From assembly GCA_024372625.1 (NCBI GenBank), contig CP099605.1, positions 2,294,001-2,358,000 on the forward strand: a stretch of 64,000 nucleotides of DNA. The letters run 5' to 3'. Under the pieces are notes generated by a model. It saw only the letters and a list, made by a program, of their open reading frames with translations. It was not told the DNA's origin and did no database searches. Shown here in pieces: positions 1 through 8,679 of the stretch. Origin of the DNA: Comamonadaceae bacterium OTU4NAUVB1 (GTDB lineage: Bacteria > Pseudomonadota > Gammaproteobacteria > Burkholderiales > Burkholderiaceae_C). Made by a program: the position numbers and the translations under genes. The stretch's first letter is position 1; each line of letters starts with the position of its first letter.

Positions 1-738
1 CTGCGGCGCGCGGTCCAGAGCGTGCTGCGCCTGCGCCAGCGGCCCGACGCGGTGGTCGTCACCGGCGACCTGAGCGATTTCGGCCGTGCCGCAGAGTACG
101 CCCACCTGGCCGAGCTGCTGGCACCGCTGGCCATGCCGGTCTACCTGATGCCGGGCAACCACGACGACCGCGACCAGCTGCGCCGCAGCTTCCCGACGCA
201 CGGCCACCTCGGCGCGGGCGGCGGCTTCGTCCAGTACGGCGTGAAGGTGGGCGGCCTGCGCCTGATCACGCTGGACACCTGCGTGCCCGGCCACAGCCAC
301 GGCTCGCTCGATGCCCAACGGCTGGACTGGCTCGCGCGGGAACTCGCCGCCTGCCGGGGCGAGCCGGTGATCATCGCCATGCACCATCCACCCTTCCGCA
401 CGCTGATCGGCCACATGGACGACATCGGCCTGCGCGAAGGCGGCGCCGAGCTGGAGGCACTGGTCGCGCGCCATCCCAACGTCGAGCGCGTGATCTGCGG
501 CCACCTGCACCGGGCGATCGACGTGCGCTTCGGCGGCACCATCGCGTCGACCTCGCCGGCGCCCGGCCATCAGGTCGCGCTCGACCTCGATCCGTCCGCA
601 CCGTCGGCCTGGATGCTGGAGCCCCCGGGCTTCCGCCTCCACGCCTGGGACGGCCAGCGGCTCGTCACGCACCTCTGCGCGTCGGGCACGTTCGACGGAC
701 CGTACCCGTTCCACGAGAACGGGGCGTTGATCGATTGA
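1..738 (+). CDS. Metallophosphoesterase, CpdA-like (5' end cut off by window)
   Basis: The reading frame is open from base 1, so the true start lies outside the window. An internal ATG at 22 would remove part of the fold. Visible calcineurin-like metal motifs are VVTGDLSDFG, then GNHDDR, then HHPPF and finally GHLHR. This is the order and spacing of class III cyclic-nucleotide phosphodiesterases such as CpdA; the first metal motif (D-x-H) is missing because of the edge. Members hydrolyse cAMP or related phosphodiesters with a two-metal centre in the cytoplasm. The substrate here cannot be read from sequence, and other phosphodiester or UDP-sugar hydrolases share the fold. The next gene downstream is a glycerophosphodiesterase on the same strand 110 bp away, so a shared phosphodiester theme is possible. 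Confidence 0.8.
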   Translation: MRRAVQSVLRLRQRPDAVVVTGDLSDFGRAAEYAHLAELLAPLAMPVYLMPGNHDDRDQLRRSFPTHGHLGAGGGFVQYGVKVGGLRLITLDTCVPGHSHGSLDAQRLDWLARELAACRGEPVIIAMHHPPFRTLIGHMDDIGLREGGAELEALVARHPNVERVICGHLHRAIDVRFGGTIASTSPAPGHQVALDLDPSAPSAWMLEPPGFRLHAWDGQRLVTHLCASGTFDGPYPFHENGALID

Positions 739-848
739 GGGACGTGGACGGCGTCCGGCCGACCGACCGACCGGGCAAGATCGTCATGCGAAGGTCACGA
801 CGCTGGCTTAAGGTGGCGCTTCACCCACAATCGTCTGGAGCAAGACCG

Positions 849-2036
849 ATGAAATTCATGACCTCCGTGCTCGTCGCCGCCCTCGTCGCGGTCTGCGGCA
901 ATGCCGGCGCGAGCCCGTTCCATGGCCGTCCGGGCCCGCCGCCGCAGAAGGAAAAGGCCGAGCTGCTGGTCATCGGCCACCGCGGCGCCAGTGGCTACGT
1001 GCCGGAGCACACGCTGGCGTCCTACTGGCTCGCCATCGAGCAGGGGGCCGATTTCGTCGAGCCCGACTTGGTCAGCACCAAGGACGGCGTGCTCGTCGCG
1101 CGGCATGAAAACGCGATCGCCATCCTCAACGACGACGGCAGCGTGCGCGAGGCGACGACCGATGTCATGAGCAAGCCCGAGTTTGCTTCACGCAAGACCA
1201 CCAAGTCGATCGACGGCGTCAGCATCACCGGCTGGTTCACCGAGGACTTCACGCTCGCCGAGCTGAAGACGCTGCGCGCCAGGGAGCGCCTGCCAGCCCT
1301 GCGCACGGCGAACACGCGCTTCGACGGCATGTTCGAGATCCCGACCTTCGAGGAAATCCTTCAACTCGTGGATCAGGCCAACCAGCGTCGCGACGCGGAC
1401 GCCAAGGCGGAGGGTCGCTCCCTGCGCAAGGTCAAGCCGGTCGGCCTCTATGTGGAGACGAAGCACCCGACCTACTTCCAGGGCATCAACCTCCCGCTCG
1501 AGGAGCCGTTGGTACAGCTGATTGAGCGCCACGGCTACAAGCGCGCCGATTCCAGGATCTTCCTGCAGTCCTTCGAGACCGCCAACCTGCGCAAGCTGCG
1601 CGGCATGACGCGCGTGCCGCTGGTCCAGCTCTATGGCGGCGCAACCACGCGGCCCTGGGATTTCGTCGTGAGCGGTGACCGCCGCACCTATGGCGACCTC
1701 GCCAAGCCGACCGGCCTGGCCGACGTCGTCGGCTACGCCAACGGCATCGGACCGACCACGGGACTGATCGTGCCGCTCACCGCCGCCGGCACGCTCGGCA
1801 CGCCCACCTCGCTGGTCACCGACGCCCACAATGCCGGTCTGCTGGTGCATCCCTACACCTTCCGCGCCGAGAACGCCTTCCTGCCCAACGAGTTCGACGC
1901 CGGAGCCGATCCCGCGGCGCTCGGCGACATGGCCGGGCAGATCGCGGTGTTCCTGAAGCTGGGCATCGACGGGTTCTTCACCGACCACCCGTTCCTGGGC
2001 CGGCAGGCACGCGACGCGTTCGTGGGCAGGCGCTGA
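849..2036 (+). CDS. glpQ: Glycerophosphodiester phosphodiesterase, exported
   Basis: 395 residues. The ATG at 849 is chosen because a GGAG lies about 8 bases upstream and because the protein then begins with a typical signal peptide (MKFMTSVLVAALVAVCGNAG, ending near ASP). The frame is open further upstream but that part lacks leader character. After the leader come the GDPD-family motifs: IGHRGASGYVPEHT near residue 45, with the catalytic His-Arg-Gly, then a metal-binding segment DFVEPDLVSTKDG and the ARHEN motif. Later blocks LYVETKHP and FLQSFE also fit. The enzyme cleaves glycerophosphodiesters to glycerol 3-phosphate and an alcohol, in the periplasm. Length and motifs match periplasmic GlpQ rather than cytoplasmic UgpQ. 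It converges with the thiolase gene. Confidence 0.9.
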   Translation: MKFMTSVLVAALVAVCGNAGASPFHGRPGPPPQKEKAELLVIGHRGASGYVPEHTLASYWLAIEQGADFVEPDLVSTKDGVLVARHENAIAILNDDGSVREATTDVMSKPEFASRKTTKSIDGVSITGWFTEDFTLAELKTLRARERLPALRTANTRFDGMFEIPTFEEILQLVDQANQRRDADAKAEGRSLRKVKPVGLYVETKHPTYFQGINLPLEEPLVQLIERHGYKRADSRIFLQSFETANLRKLRGMTRVPLVQLYGGATTRPWDFVVSGDRRTYGDLAKPTGLADVVGYANGIGPTTGLIVPLTAAGTLGTPTSLVTDAHNAGLLVHPYTFRAENAFLPNEFDAGADPAALGDMAGQIAVFLKLGIDGFFTDHPFLGRQARDAFVGRR

Positions 2037-2042
2037 AGGCGG

Positions 2043-2063
2043 GGCCGCCGCCGGCCGGCGGCC
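2043..2063. terminator. GC-rich hairpin between convergent genes
   Basis: A perfect 8-bp stem (GGCCGCCG with CGGCGGCC, 5-base loop) lies in the 48-bp gap between the converging glpQ and thiolase genes. There is no T-run on either strand, so intrinsic termination is uncertain. The position is the main support. Confidence 0.35.
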
Positions 2064-2084
2064 GTGGCGCGGCGCGGCGTCGGT

Positions 2085-3269
2085 TCAGACCCGCTCGAAC
2101 ACCGCCGCGATGCCCTGGCCGCCGCCGATGCACATCGTCACCAGCGCGTGGCGCCCGCCGGTGCGGTGCAGCTCGGCGATCGCCTTGGTCGTGATGATGG
2201 CGCCGGTCGCGCCCACCGGGTGACCCAGCGAGATGCCCGAGCCGTTCGGGTTGACCTTCTCCGGGTCGAAGCCCAGTTCCTGGATCACCGCGCAGGCCTG
2301 CGCCGCGAAGGCCTCGTTCGACTCGATGACGTCGAAGTCGTCGACCTTCAGCCCGGTGCGTTCCAGCAGCTTGCGCGTGGCGGGCACCGGACCGATCCCC
2401 ATGTAGGCCGGCTCGACGCCCGCGTGCGCGTAGCCCACCAGGCGCGCGAGCGGCTTGAGGCCCAGCGCGCGCACGCGATCGGCGCTGGCCAGCACCACGG
2501 CGGCGGCGCCGTCGTTGATGCCCGAGGCGTTGCCGGCGGTCACCGCGCCGTCCTTCCTGAACGCCGGCTTCATCTTCGCGAGCGTCTCCACCGTGGTGTC
2601 GGCGCGCACGTGCTCGTCGGTGTCGAAGAAGGTCACGCCCCGGCGCGTCTTCACCTCGACCGGGACGATCTGCTCCTTGAAGCGGCCCGCCGCGATGGCC
2701 GCCGCGGCGCGCTGCTGGCTGGTCGCGGCCAGCGCGTCCATGCGCTCGCGCGAGATGCCGTAGCGCGCGGCCACGTTCTCGGCGGTGATGCCCATGTGGA
2801 TCTTCTCCCACGGGTCGTGCAGGATGCCCAGCATGTAGTCGAGCAGCACCGCGTCGCCCATGCGCGCGCCGTAGCGCGCCGAGGTGTCGAAGTACGGCCC
2901 CCGGCTCATCGACTCCGAGCCCCCGCCGATGGCGATGTCGCAGTCGCCCAGCGCGATGGCCTGCGCCGCCGAGACGATCGCCTGCAGGCCCGAGCCGCAC
3001 AGGCGGTTGACGTTGAAGGCCGGCGTCTCGATCGGGCAGCCCGCGTCGATGGCGGCCACGCGGCTCAGGTAGGCGTCCTTGACGTCGGTGGGGATCACGT
3101 TGCCCATCACGACGTGGCCGATGGCGTCGGCCGGCACGCCGCTGCGGCCGATGGCGGCCTCGACGGCGGTGGTGGCGAGCTGCGTGTTGGGCACGTCCTT
3201 GAGCGCGCCGCCGAAGGTGCCGATGGCGGTGCGGGCGGTGCCGACCACGAAGATGTCGGGCAGGGTCAT
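2085..3269 (-). CDS. bktB: Acetyl-CoA acetyltransferase / beta-ketothiolase (BktB-like)
   Basis: 394 residues. The ATG at 3269 has GGAGA about 10 bases upstream, and the frame before it is low-complexity. The N-terminus contains [11 protein letters not shown]; the nucleophile cysteine is C91 in [10 protein letters not shown]. The C-terminal part has [19 protein letters not shown] with the catalytic His, and CIGGGQG with the second catalytic Cys. The sequence as I remember BktB of Cupriavidus necator is very close throughout. The reaction is reversible condensation of two acyl-CoA molecules, used in fatty acid breakdown or in making polyhydroxyalkanoate precursors. An enoyl-CoA hydratase gene lies immediately upstream on the same strand, 80 bp away, consistent with acyl-CoA catabolism. 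Which direction it runs in vivo cannot be seen. Confidence 0.88.
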   Translation of the reverse strand: MTLPDIFVVGTARTAIGTFGGALKDVPNTQLATTAVEAAIGRSGVPADAIGHVVMGNVIPTDVKDAYLSRVAAIDAGCPIETPAFNVNRLCGSGLQAIVSAAQAIALGDCDIAIGGGSESMSRGPYFDTSARYGARMGDAVLLDYMLGILHDPWEKIHMGITAENVAARYGISRERMDALAATSQQRAAAAIAAGRFKEQIVPVEVKTRRGVTFFDTDEHVRADTTVETLAKMKPAFRKDGAVTAGNASGINDGAAAVVLASADRVRALGLKPLARLVGYAHAGVEPAYMGIGPVPATRKLLERTGLKVDDFDVIESNEAFAAQACAVIQELGFDPEKVNPNGSGISLGHPVGATGAIITTKAIAELHRTGGRHALVTMCIGGGQGIAAVFERV

Positions 3270-3283
3270 GGAACGGGTCTCCG

Positions 3284-3347
3284 GAAGGTGGGTGGGAAAG
3301 AAGGCGGGAAGGCGGAAAGGCGGGAAGGCGGGAAGGGAAAGGAAGCG
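3284..3347. repeat. Purine-rich degenerate repeat (GGCGGGAA units)
   Basis: The gap between the thiolase and enoyl-CoA hydratase genes is almost pure purine on the plus strand and built of degenerate GGCGGGAA/GGCGGAAA units. On the transcribed minus strand it becomes a pyrimidine-only leader before the thiolase ribosome site. Several GGG runs could support a G-quadruplex on the plus strand. Confidence 0.6.
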
Positions 3348-3349
3348 GT

Positions 3350-4132
3350 TCAGCGCCCGGTGAAGGCCGCCGGCCTGCGGTCGCGGAAGGCGTCCAGGCC
3401 GATGCGGAAGTCGTCGGTGGCGGCGCAGGCCTGGAACGCGGCGGCCTCGGCGTCGAGCTGGCCGGCCAGGTCGCGGTCGAACGAACCCCGCATCAGCCGG
3501 CGCAGGTGGCCCAGCGCCACGGTCGGGCCGCGCGCCAGGCGCTGCGCCAGCGCCAGCGCCTCGGCCTCCAGCGCGTCGGCGGGCACCACCCGGTTGATCA
3601 GGCCCATGCGCTCGGCGGCATCGGCGTCGTGCGTGTCGCCGAGCAGCGCGATCTCCAGCGCCCGGCGCAGGCCGACCCGGCGCGGCAGCGCCCACGAGGC
3701 GCCGACGTCGCAGCTCGCGCCGATGTTGGCGTAGGCGAGGTTGAAGCGCGTGCCGGCGGCCGCGAGCACGAAGTCGGCCTGCAGCATCAGGCTCAGCCCG
3801 GCCCCGGCCGCCACGCCGTGCACCTGCGCGACCAGCGGCGCGTCCATGGCGTCGAGCACGGTCAGGGCCTCGTGCAGCGGGCCGATCAGCTCGGCCGCGC
3901 CGCGCCGCGGGTCGGCGCTCAGCACGCCCAGGTCGCCGCCGGCCATGAAGCCCTTGCCCGCACCGCTCATGAGCACCGCGCGCACGCTGCGGTCGGCCGC
4001 CAGGGTGCGCACGGTGGCGAGGAAGGCGCGCGCCATCGGCGGGTCGATGGCGTTCAGGGCGGCCGGCCGGTTGAAGCGGATCCGGGCCACCGCGCCGTCG
4101 CGCTCGAGCAGCAGGGGGGCGTCGGTGGTCAT
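3350..4132 (-). CDS. Enoyl-CoA hydratase/isomerase family protein
   Basis: 260 residues, the usual crotonase size. The start at 4132 gives [20 protein letters not shown], the family beginning; no strong ribosome site precedes it. Crotonase features are [10 protein letters not shown] near residue 22, the oxyanion-hole segment [10 protein letters not shown] near residue 60 and the second oxyanion segment [13 protein letters not shown] near residue 105. The usual catalytic Glu stretch is replaced by [16 protein letters not shown], in which I do not see the classical hydratase glutamates; it may therefore be an isomerase or a specialised member. It hydrates or isomerises an enoyl-CoA in the cytoplasm. 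Transcribed in the same direction as the thiolase, it probably forms a two-gene acyl-CoA degradation operon. Confidence 0.85.
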   Translation of the reverse strand: MTTDAPLLLERDGAVARIRFNRPAALNAIDPPMARAFLATVRTLAADRSVRAVLMSGAGKGFMAGGDLGVLSADPRRGAAELIGPLHEALTVLDAMDAPLVAQVHGVAAGAGLSLMLQADFVLAAAGTRFNLAYANIGASCDVGASWALPRRVGLRRALEIALLGDTHDADAAERMGLINRVVPADALEAEALALAQRLARGPTVALGHLRRLMRGSFDRDLAGQLDAEAAAFQACAATDDFRIGLDAFRDRRPAAFTGR

Positions 4133-4333
4133 GCGGGCGTCCGTTTCTCGATCGATGGGGGGCATGGGTTTGTACGCTCGGGAGAACTCCGGATGCCGCG
4201 CCGGGCGGCGCGCCGGATATTCCTGCGTCGGCCACGATTTGACGAGCCGATCGCCCTGCCGGGTGTCGCGCAAGAGGCAACCCCGCCCCTTCGCGCCGCT
4301 TTTCCCACGAACCCAAGAACGGAGACACGACCC

Positions 4334-5545
4334 ATGAAGAAGCATTCGCGCGGTGCCGGCGCCATCGCCCTGGCCGCCGCCACGCTGGCGGCGGCGCTCG
4401 CCCCCGTCGGCGCCCAGGCGCAGGACAAGCTGAAGATCGGCTTCATCACCGACATGTCGAGCCTGTACGCGGACGTGGAAGGCAAGAACGGCGCGCTGGC
4501 GATCCAGATGGCCATCGACGACTTCGGCGGCAAGGTCAACGGCATGCCCATCGAGCTGCTGACCGCCGACCACCAGAACAAGGCCGACATCGCCGCCTCG
4601 AAGGCGCGCGAATGGATCGACACGCAGGGCCTGACGATGCTCTTCGGCGGCACGAGCTCGGGCACCGGCCTGGCCATGGCCAAGGTGGCGCAGGAGAAGA
4701 AGCGCGTCTTCGTGGTCAACGGCGCGGGCAGCTCCGTGCTGACCAACGAGCAGTGCAGCCCCTACACCGTCCACTACGCCTACGACACCGTCGCGCTGGC
4801 CAAGGGCACCGGCAGCGCGGTGATCGCGCGCGGCGACAGGAGCTGGTACTTCCTCACCGCCGACTACGCCTTCGGCCAGGCGCTGGAGGCCGACGCCGGC
4901 AAGGTCGTCAGGGAAAAGGGCGGCAGCGTGCTGGGCAGCGTCAGGCACCCGCTCAACACCTCCGACTTCTCGTCGTACCTGCTGCAGGCGCAGAACTCGA
5001 AGGCCCAGGTGCTGGCGCTGGCCAACGCCGGGGGCGACACCATCAACGCGATCAAGGCCGCGCGCGAGTTCGGCATCGGCAAGACGATGAAGATGGTCGG
5101 GCTGCTGGTGTTCGTGACCGACGTGCACAGCCTGGGCCTGAAGACCACCGAGGGCCTGCTGCTGACCACCAGCTGGGACTGGAACCTCGACGAGAAGACG
5201 CGCGCCTTCGGCCGCCGCTTCTTCGAGAAGACCAAGCGCATGCCCACCGACATCCAGGCCGCCGACTACTCCGCCACCACCACCTACCTCAAGGCGGTGC
5301 AGGCCGCGAAGACCATCGATGCCGACACGGTCATGGCGCGGATCAAGTCGACGCCGATCGACGACTTCTACGCCAAGGGTTTCGTGCGCGCCGACGGCCG
5401 CTTCGTCCACGACATGTACCTGGTGCAGGTGAAGTCGCCGGCGGAGTCGAAGGAGCCCTGGGACTACTACAAGGTGGTGCAGAAGCTCAAGGGCGAGGAC
5501 GTGTTCACGACCAAGGCCGAGAGCCGCTGCGCCCTGTGGAAATAG
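4334..5545 (+). CDS. ABC transporter substrate-binding protein, branched-chain amino acid/amide type (LivK-like)
   Basis: 403 residues. ATG 4334 follows GGAG by 9 bases. A clear signal peptide (hydrophobic Ala-rich stretch ending GAQAQ) is followed by [20 protein letters not shown], the standard opening of type I periplasmic binding proteins of the Leu/Ile/Val-amide family. Later blocks include the domain-crossing strand with [14 protein letters not shown] and the C-terminal part [10 protein letters not shown]. Such proteins deliver amino acids, amides, urea or aromatic acids to a HAAT-family ABC permease, but no permease or ATPase gene lies nearby, so the ligand is unknown. It is divergent from the enoyl-CoA hydratase (201-bp gap) and convergent with clpV. 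Confidence 0.88.
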   Translation: MKKHSRGAGAIALAAATLAAALAPVGAQAQDKLKIGFITDMSSLYADVEGKNGALAIQMAIDDFGGKVNGMPIELLTADHQNKADIAASKAREWIDTQGLTMLFGGTSSGTGLAMAKVAQEKKRVFVVNGAGSSVLTNEQCSPYTVHYAYDTVALAKGTGSAVIARGDRSWYFLTADYAFGQALEADAGKVVREKGGSVLGSVRHPLNTSDFSSYLLQAQNSKAQVLALANAGGDTINAIKAAREFGIGKTMKMVGLLVFVTDVHSLGLKTTEGLLLTTSWDWNLDEKTRAFGRRFFEKTKRMPTDIQAADYSATTTYLKAVQAAKTIDADTVMARIKSTPIDDFYAKGFVRADGRFVHDMYLVQVKSPAESKEPWDYYKVVQKLKGEDVFTTKAESRCALWK

Positions 5546-5561
5546 CCCCGGACGTCCGGCC

Positions 5562-8258
5562 TCAGGCGAAGGCGTAGGTGAATTCGCCGTCGGCGGCGCC
5601 CAGCGTGATCGCCGCCAGCGCCTCCCCGCGCGCCAGGCGCGAGAGGTATTCCATCGAGACCCGGGGCAGCACGGTGTTGGTCAGGATCGCGTCGATGATC
5701 CGGCCGCCGGCCTCGGGACGGTCGCAACGCCGCACGATCAGCTCGACGGCCGACGCCTCGTAGACGAAGGGGATGGCGTGGTTGGCCGCCACGCGCTTGC
5801 GGATGCGATCGAGCTGCAGCCGCACGATGCGCCCCATCGTCTCGCCCGACAGCGGGTAGTAGGGAACGGTCACCAGACGCCCCAGCAGGGCCGGCGGGAA
5901 GACCTGCGCGAGCGGCGCCTGCAGCGCCTCGGCCAGCGCCTCCGGCCCGGGCAGCGACGCGGGGTCGCGGCACAGGCCGGCCACCTGCTCGGAGCCCACG
6001 TTGGAGGTCAGCAGCACGATGGTGTTCCTGAAGTCGATCACGCGGCCCTCCCCGTCCTCCATGCGGCCCTTGTCGAAGACCTGGAAGAACAGTTCGTGGA
6101 CGTCCGGGTGGGCCTTCTCGACCTCGTCGAGCAGCACCACGCTGTAGGGCCGGCGACGCACCGCCTCGGTCAGGATGCCGCCCTCGCCGTAGCCGACGTA
6201 GCCCGGCGGCGCGCCCTTGAGCGTGGAGACGGTGTGGGCTTCCTGGAACTCGCTCATGTTGATGGCGATGAGGTTGTGCTCGCCGCCGTAGAGCGCCTCG
6301 GCCAGGGCCAGCGCGGTCTCGGTCTTGCCCACGCCGGACGTGCCGCACAGCATGAACACGCCGATCGGCTTGTCCGGGTTGTCCAGCCGGGCGCGCGCGG
6401 TCTGGATGCGCCGGGCGATCATGTCCAGGCCGTGCTGCTGACCGATGACGCGCCGCCCCAGGGTCTCGCCCAGGCGCAGCACCGTGCCGAGTTCGTCCCC
6501 GACCATGCGCCCCACCGGGATGCCGGTCCAGTCGGCCACCACGCCCGCCACGGCCTGCGCGTCCACCGCCGGCATGACCAGCGGCGATTCGCCCTGCAGC
6601 GCGGCGAGCGCGTCCTGCTCGGCGTGCAGTTCGGCGAGCAGCGCGTCGCGCCCGGGGGCGGCGGCGTCCACCGCCACGGCCACCGTGTCCTCCACCCGCC
6701 CGGCGGCCTCGCGCAGGGCGGCACGCAGGGCCAGCACCCGCGCCACGAGCGCCTGCTCGCGCCGCCAGCGCGCCGCCAGGACGTCGCGCCGTTCGCGCTC
6801 CCTGGCCAGTCCGGCGGCGACCTCGCGGCCACGTTCGCCCACCCGCACGCCGACGGCGGCTTCGCGCTCGACGATGCCCGCCTCGGTCTCCAGCGCCTCG
6901 ATGCGCCGCAGGCAGTCCTCGACCTCGGCCGGCGTGGCGTGCTGGCTCACCGCGACGCGGGCGCAGGCGGTGTCGAGCAGGCTGACCGCCTTGTCGGGCA
7001 GCTGCCGCGCCGGGATGTAGCGGTGGCCGAGCCGCACCGCCGCCTCGATGGCCTCGTCGAGCAGCTGCACGCGGTGGTGCCGCTCCAGCGCCGAGGCGAC
7101 GCCGCGCAGCATCAGGACGGCCCCGGCCTCGTCGGGCTCGGCGATCTGCACGACCTGGAAGCGGCGGGTCAGCGCCGGATCCTTCTCGATGTACTTCTTG
7201 TACTCGGCCCAGGTGGTGGCGCCGATGGTGCGCAGGTCGCCGCGCGCGAGCGCCGGCTTGAGCAGGTTGGCCGCGTCGCCGGTACCGGCCGCGCCGCCCG
7301 CGCCCACCAGGGCATGCACCTCGTCGATGAACAGGATGATCGGCCTGGGGCTCGCCTGCACCTCGTCGATCACCTGGCGCAGGCGCTGCTCGAACTCGCC
7401 CTTCATGCTGGCGCCGGCCTGCAGCAGGCCCAGGTCCAGGCCCAGCAGCGAGACGTCCTTCAACTGCGGCGGCACGTCGCCGCGTGCCAGGCGCTGGGCG
7501 AGGCCCTCGACCACCGCCGTCTTGCCGACGCCGGCCTCCCCGGTGAGCAGCGGGTTGTTCTGGCGCCGGCGCATCAGCACGTCGACGATCCGGCGGATCT
7601 CCTCGTCGCGGCCGGTGACCGGGTCCAGGCCGCCCTCGCGGGCGCGCGCCGTCAGGTCGACGCAGAACCTCGCGAGCGCCTCCCCCCGGCCCATGGCGGC
7701 GGGGGCGACGGCGTCCCCGGCGGCGCCGGCACGGGGTCGCGCCGCGCCGACGGCGCCGCCGTCCTGCGCGCCCAGCGTCGCCTCGGCGGTGCCGCCGCAG
7801 ATCCGCTGGAAATGCTCGGCCAGCGCGTCGGCCTGCAGCTTCCCGAACTGCCGCGAGAGGCCCAGCAGCGCGTCGCGCAGGGCCGGGGTTCGCAGCAGGC
7901 CCAGCACCAGCGCTCCGGTGCGCACGTGCGAGTCGCCGAACTGCAGCGTGGCGTGGACCCAGGCGCGCTCGATCGCCTGCTCGACGAGTCCGGAGAAGTC
8001 GGACACGGCGGTGGCCCCGCGCGGCAGGCGGTCGAGCGCGGCGGTGAGGTCGCGCGACAGGACCGCCTCATCGACCTGGAAGTGGCGCAGGATGGCCTGG
8101 AGGTCGCTGCCCGCGCCCTGCACCAGTTGCACGATCCAGTGCACCAGTTCGACGTGGGGATTGCCCCGCATCCTGCAGAAGACGGTGGCGCTCTCGATGG
8201 CCTGGTAGGCCAGCGGATTGAGTTTGCCGAACAGGGCGACGCGGCTGATCTCGCTCAT
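5562..8258 (-). CDS. clpV: Type VI secretion ATPase ClpV/TssH (orphan)
   Basis: 898 residues. The start at 8258 gives MSEISRVALFGKLNPLAYQA, the ClpV-specific N-terminus; AAAGGAAAG lies upstream. Order: N-domain (1-160), an Ala/Gly-rich linker (160-190), first AAA+ module with Walker A GEAGVGKT (240-247) and Walker B ILFIDEVHAL, a coiled-coil middle domain (about 450-560), and second AAA+ module with Walker A GTSGVGKT (639-646). The N-terminus separates it from ClpB. ClpV pulls apart the contracted TssB/TssC sheath so that subunits can be reused. No other tss gene is in this window: the neighbours are an ABC binding protein (convergent) and an acetolactate synthase (divergent). It may serve a secretion cluster elsewhere or be a remnant or repurposed unfoldase. 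The frame is intact. Confidence 0.88.
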   Translation of the reverse strand: MSEISRVALFGKLNPLAYQAIESATVFCRMRGNPHVELVHWIVQLVQGAGSDLQAILRHFQVDEAVLSRDLTAALDRLPRGATAVSDFSGLVEQAIERAWVHATLQFGDSHVRTGALVLGLLRTPALRDALLGLSRQFGKLQADALAEHFQRICGGTAEATLGAQDGGAVGAARPRAGAAGDAVAPAAMGRGEALARFCVDLTARAREGGLDPVTGRDEEIRRIVDVLMRRRQNNPLLTGEAGVGKTAVVEGLAQRLARGDVPPQLKDVSLLGLDLGLLQAGASMKGEFEQRLRQVIDEVQASPRPIILFIDEVHALVGAGGAAGTGDAANLLKPALARGDLRTIGATTWAEYKKYIEKDPALTRRFQVVQIAEPDEAGAVLMLRGVASALERHHRVQLLDEAIEAAVRLGHRYIPARQLPDKAVSLLDTACARVAVSQHATPAEVEDCLRRIEALETEAGIVEREAAVGVRVGERGREVAAGLARERERRDVLAARWRREQALVARVLALRAALREAAGRVEDTVAVAVDAAAPGRDALLAELHAEQDALAALQGESPLVMPAVDAQAVAGVVADWTGIPVGRMVGDELGTVLRLGETLGRRVIGQQHGLDMIARRIQTARARLDNPDKPIGVFMLCGTSGVGKTETALALAEALYGGEHNLIAINMSEFQEAHTVSTLKGAPPGYVGYGEGGILTEAVRRRPYSVVLLDEVEKAHPDVHELFFQVFDKGRMEDGEGRVIDFRNTIVLLTSNVGSEQVAGLCRDPASLPGPEALAEALQAPLAQVFPPALLGRLVTVPYYPLSGETMGRIVRLQLDRIRKRVAANHAIPFVYEASAVELIVRRCDRPEAGGRIIDAILTNTVLPRVSMEYLSRLARGEALAAITLGAADGEFTYAFA

Positions 8259-8679
8259 GGGAATGCTTTCCTTTCCGGGGGGTTCCGAAGACGTTCGAAG
8301 GGGAACCCGGGCGATCCGACGGCCTCGGTGGCGCGTGCGATCGATGCCGGTGGCCGGGTCGGCGAACGGCCTGGGGCGCGCATGATGGACGAGCCCGACG
8401 CCGTGGCCGGACATCGCGCCGCCGGGCGGCACGGGCGGTGCGTCCGTCGCGACCGAAGGTCGTCGCGCGGGCCGCACCGGCGCGCGGTGGACCCGCTCTC
8501 CCGGCATCGGACCACGCCACTCCCGTCGCTGGACGGGCGGCACGCTCGACATGGCCGCGCGTTGTCCGACCGATCTTCCTTCCGGCTTATCGACGTTTCG
8601 TCGAACGATCTTCATCGAATGCGTCGATTGCATCGAAAACAGGAAGCCTATTCGGTGCGATGTGCGGAAAAATCAGGGC
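8259..8679. other. 421-bp divergent intergenic region (clpV / ilvB-like)
   Basis: There is no credible gene. The half near clpV is GC-rich without pattern. The half near the acetolactate synthase gene is less GC-rich and carries several TCGA-containing short repeats (8590-8639). No strong sigma70 pair is visible; a weak candidate is TTGCAT at 8629 with TATTCG downstream of it. Confidence 0.6.
8613..8639 (+). repeat. Three tandem 9-bp units upstream of acetolactate synthase gene
   Basis: Consecutive units CATCGAATG, CGTCGATTG and CATCGAAAA fit the pattern CRTCGAWWR. They end 40 bp before the start codon at 8680, a position suited to an operator or an activator site. Two further TCGA cores lie just upstream (8590, 8601). 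Confidence 0.45.

Noticed and set aside
3284..3347. Possible CRISPR or satellite array
   Set aside because: Units are under 10 bp, degenerate and without spacers.
2064..3734. A long plus-strand frame opposite the thiolase
   Set aside because: The thiolase has every catalytic motif on the minus strand; the opposite frame has Arg/His-rich shadow sequence.
5562..8258. A type VI secretion cluster
   Set aside because: Only clpV is present; no tssB, tssC, hcp, vgrG or tssJKLM-like sequence is seen in the window.
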